Of a DNA stretch of 7,313 bases, positions 6,018-7,313 are shown piece by piece. Each line of letters starts with the position of its first letter. Position 1 is the stretch's first letter. The stretch covers positions 1 to 7,313 of the forward strand of contig PEYC01000013.1 of NCBI GenBank assembly GCA_002774555.1. Reading direction: 5' to 3'. The stretch comes from Candidatus Nealsonbacteria bacterium CG08_land_8_20_14_0_20_36_22 (GTDB lineage: Bacteria > Patescibacteriota > Minisyncoccia > Minisyncoccales > GWA2-38-27). The position numbers and the translations under genes were made by a program. The notes under the pieces are model-generated. The model was not told where the DNA came from and did not search any database. It worked only from the letters and a program-made list of their open reading frames with translations.

Positions 6018-7022
6018 TTAAATATTTAAAATATCAACTATTTTTCGCATTTCACCAAAACGGTCATTACTTCCCAAAATAACATTGATGAAATAACTAT
6101 TCCCTTTGGGGTTCTTTAAAATTAAAAGTAAACAACCTTTAGCTTCAGGACTCCAACCGGTTTTCCCTCCAATTATTTTAGGAATTTCTCCTAAAAGCTT
6201 ATTGGTATTTTGGGGGATAAAATGATGGACAAAGCCATCTGGTTTTAAAACTTCGTAATGTTGTTTTGACGTAATCTCAAAAATTTGGGGATAATTTTCC
6301 AAAATATATTTTGCTAGTTTTGCAAGGTCTATAGTAGTTGAAAAATTTTTTGGTTCTTTGGAATCATCCGGCTCAAGACCGCTTGAATTAACGAATTGAG
6401 TATTTCCAAGTCCTACATTCTTGGCATAAAAATTCATTAATCCTACGAAACCACCTTCTCCAATTGGTGTAGTTAGGGCAAAGGCAGCATCATTACTTGA
6501 TTCGAGCAACATAATATGAAGAAGATTTTCAACCGAGAGTTTTTCTCCAACCCTTAGATCGCCGTATTTTGAATTACTTTCTTGTAAAAGTGCCTCTTTA
6601 GTTATTAATATTAACTGAGAAAGACTATAGGTCTCATCAAGGTCAAAAACAACTAACGCTGTCATTAGTTTTGTTAAAGAAGCAATTGGCAAGGGTTCTT
6701 CTGAATTTTTCTCAAACAAAATCCTTTCATTGCCTTTGTTATCAATCTCAACTACAATTGACGCTTTTGCTTCAATTTCCAGGTCCTTCAAATTTTCGGT
6801 TTGTAACCTCTCAGATTTTAATCTCTCTATTTTATTCTCAAGAATTTTTTGGTTAATGTCGGCAGTTAGTATTTGAGAATTTCCAGTGATTTCTTGCAAA
6901 AACCAAAAATCTTCTAAGTTTTTTGCCAAAGCATTTATCCCCCACCAAAAAGGCAAACTTAAAATAAAGGAGATTAATAGAATATTTTTTCTCACCCCGT
7001 TAGAAATTCTTGTTATTGACAT
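6018..7022 (-). CDS. dacA: Serine-type D-Ala-D-Ala carboxypeptidase (peptidase S11)
   Basis: Penicillin-binding carboxypeptidase that removes the terminal D-Ala of stem peptides outside the cytoplasmic membrane. All three active-site motifs are present: SLTK (115-118, nucleophile Ser115), SSN (175-177) and KTG (287-289). One N-terminal hydrophobic segment (about 13-33) has no clear signal peptidase cleavage site, so it is probably an anchor. Residues about 50-85 form a charged, coiled-coil-like linker before the catalytic domain (from about 87). The C-terminal beta domain and amphipathic anchor of E. coli PBP5 are absent. The start is uncertain. ATG 7022-7020 has only a weak upstream GGA. Residues 6-9 (ISNG) are encoded by the palindromic repeat, and a GTG at 6995-6993 directly after it could begin the same protein. 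It lies 37 nt after the aspS stop and 11 nt before mraY. The subtype (dacA or dacF) is not resolved. Confidence 0.92.
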   Translation of the reverse strand: MSITRISNGVRKNILLISFILSLPFWWGINALAKNLEDFWFLQEITGNSQILTADINQKILENKIERLKSERLQTENLKDLEIEAKASIVVEIDNKGNERILFEKNSEEPLPIASLTKLMTALVVFDLDETYSLSQLILITKEALLQESNSKYGDLRVGEKLSVENLLHIMLLESSNDAAFALTTPIGEGGFVGLMNFYAKNVGLGNTQFVNSSGLEPDDSKEPKNFSTTIDLAKLAKYILENYPQIFEITSKQHYEVLKPDGFVHHFIPQNTNKLLGEIPKIIGGKTGWSPEAKGCLLLILKNPKGNSYFINVILGSNDRFGEMRKIVDILNI

Positions 7023-7058
7023 AATTTTATTCCATAAACCCCGTAATTTCTAACGGGG
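6995..7058. repeat. Palindromic repeat element, copy B (aspS-carboxypeptidase junction)
   Basis: A 64-bp element with perfect 14-bp arms CCCCGTTAGAAATT (6995-7008) and AATTTCTAACGGGG (7045-7058) around a 36-nt loop. It begins 1 nt after the aspS stop codon and runs through the carboxypeptidase ATG (in the loop) to codon 10. The loop edge carries an extra CCCCGT (7039-7044) that can pair with ACGGGG at 7053-7058, so a shorter hairpin competes with the long one. Arm ends match copy A at 2110-2170; the loops do not resemble each other. Confidence 0.9.
7039..7058 (-). terminator. Possible weak terminator or attenuator hairpin after aspS
   Basis: On the minus strand CCCCGT and ACGGGG form a 6-bp GC-rich stem with loop TAGAAATT, followed by TTTATGG. 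The U-run is very short, so full termination is doubtful. It shares its 5' arm with the longer hairpin of repeat copy B, so only one of the two can form. Confidence 0.35.
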
Positions 7059-7059
7059 C

Positions 7060-7313
7060 TCATTTTTTGGTCTTTTTGCTTATCTTAATTTTAAGCTCTT
7101 TTAATTGTTTTTCTGAAACTTCGGATGGGGCATCCATCATTAAATCCCGGCTATCACCGGTTTTGGGAAAAGCAATAATTTCTCTAATACTCGGTTCATT
7201 CTGTAAAATCGCTAAAAATCTATCAATACCCGAGGCAATTCCCCCATGAGGAGGCGCTCCATATTCAAAGGCCTTTAACATATGACCGAATTTTTCTTTA
7301 ATTTCTTCTTTCT
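7060..7313 (-). CDS. aspS: Aspartyl-tRNA synthetase, C-terminal end (5' part beyond window)
   Basis: The last 84 codons of a class II aminoacyl-tRNA synthetase that charges tRNA-Asp (possibly also tRNA-Asn). The frame is open to the right edge; the ATG at 7281 is internal. Class II motif 3 is clear in YGAPPHGGIASGIDRF, whose Arg contacts ATP. It is followed by IREIIAFPKTGDSRDLMMDAPS, the C-terminal block typical of bacterial AspRS, and KQLKEL. LysRS and AsnRS have a similar motif 3 but lack the AFPK...DLMxxAPS block. The tail is lysine-rich and the stop is TGA. The catalytic core and anticodon domain are outside the window, so the tRNA specificity cannot be judged. It lies upstream of the carboxypeptidase on the same strand, 37 nt away, and may be co-transcribed. 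Confidence 0.92.
   Translation of the reverse strand, partial: KEEIKEKFGHMLKAFEYGAPPHGGIASGIDRFLAILQNEPSIREIIAFPKTGDSRDLMMDAPSEVSEKQLKELKIKISKKTKK

Noticed and set aside
942..7062. UGA recoding as glycine (Gracilibacteria/SR1 code)
   Set aside because: aspS, murD and ftsW end at TGA in the places expected for their families, and no in-frame TGA occurs inside the genes.
1..7313. CRISPR arrays, tRNA or rRNA genes, complete insertion sequences
   Set aside because: No spaced direct repeats, no tRNA-like cloverleaf or rRNA sequence, and no transposase reading frame were found by eye.

Overview
The window is AT-rich and tightly packed bacterial DNA. It carries a reduced peptidoglycan (division and cell wall, dcw-like) cluster almost entirely on the minus strand. 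Short proteins, 1-12 nt gene spacing, an ATGA overlap, near absence of Shine-Dalgarno sequences on the cell-wall genes, and divergent versions of the Mur enzymes suggest a Patescibacteria/CPR bacterium, probably Parcubacteria-like. That assignment is inference. TGA acts as a normal stop for aspS, murD and ftsW, which argues against the UGA=Gly code of Gracilibacteria/SR1.

Reading the minus strand from the right edge: the C-terminus of aspartyl-tRNA synthetase (aspS, cut by the window); an S11 D-Ala-D-Ala carboxypeptidase with an N-terminal membrane anchor; and mraY, which ends at a bidirectional terminator. Next comes a plus-strand gene of unknown function (4247-4909), expressed divergently from the next minus-strand operon, murI-murD-ftsW-murG. 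murG runs off the left edge. The two operons' promoters overlap in the 104-bp gap at 4143-4246. The murI promoter is placed so that its transcript would start at the ATG (leaderless).

The cell-wall genes form one pathway. MurI makes D-glutamate, MurD adds it to UDP-MurNAc-L-Ala, MraY loads the muropeptide on undecaprenyl phosphate (lipid I), MurG adds GlcNAc (lipid II), FtsW polymerises glycan at the septum, and the carboxypeptidase trims the terminal D-Ala of stem peptides. In the classical order mraY is followed directly by murD; here the unknown gene and murI sit between them.

The most striking feature is a palindromic repeat of about 60 bp present twice. Its ends are CCCCGTTAGA and TCTAACGGGG. 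One copy (2110-2170) lies in frame inside murD and adds 20 codons exactly between two conserved C-terminal motifs. The other (6995-7058) straddles the aspS-carboxypeptidase junction and encodes part of the carboxypeptidase N-terminus. The inner arm bases differ between copies but stay complementary within each. This resembles the in-frame palindromic elements known from Rickettsia.
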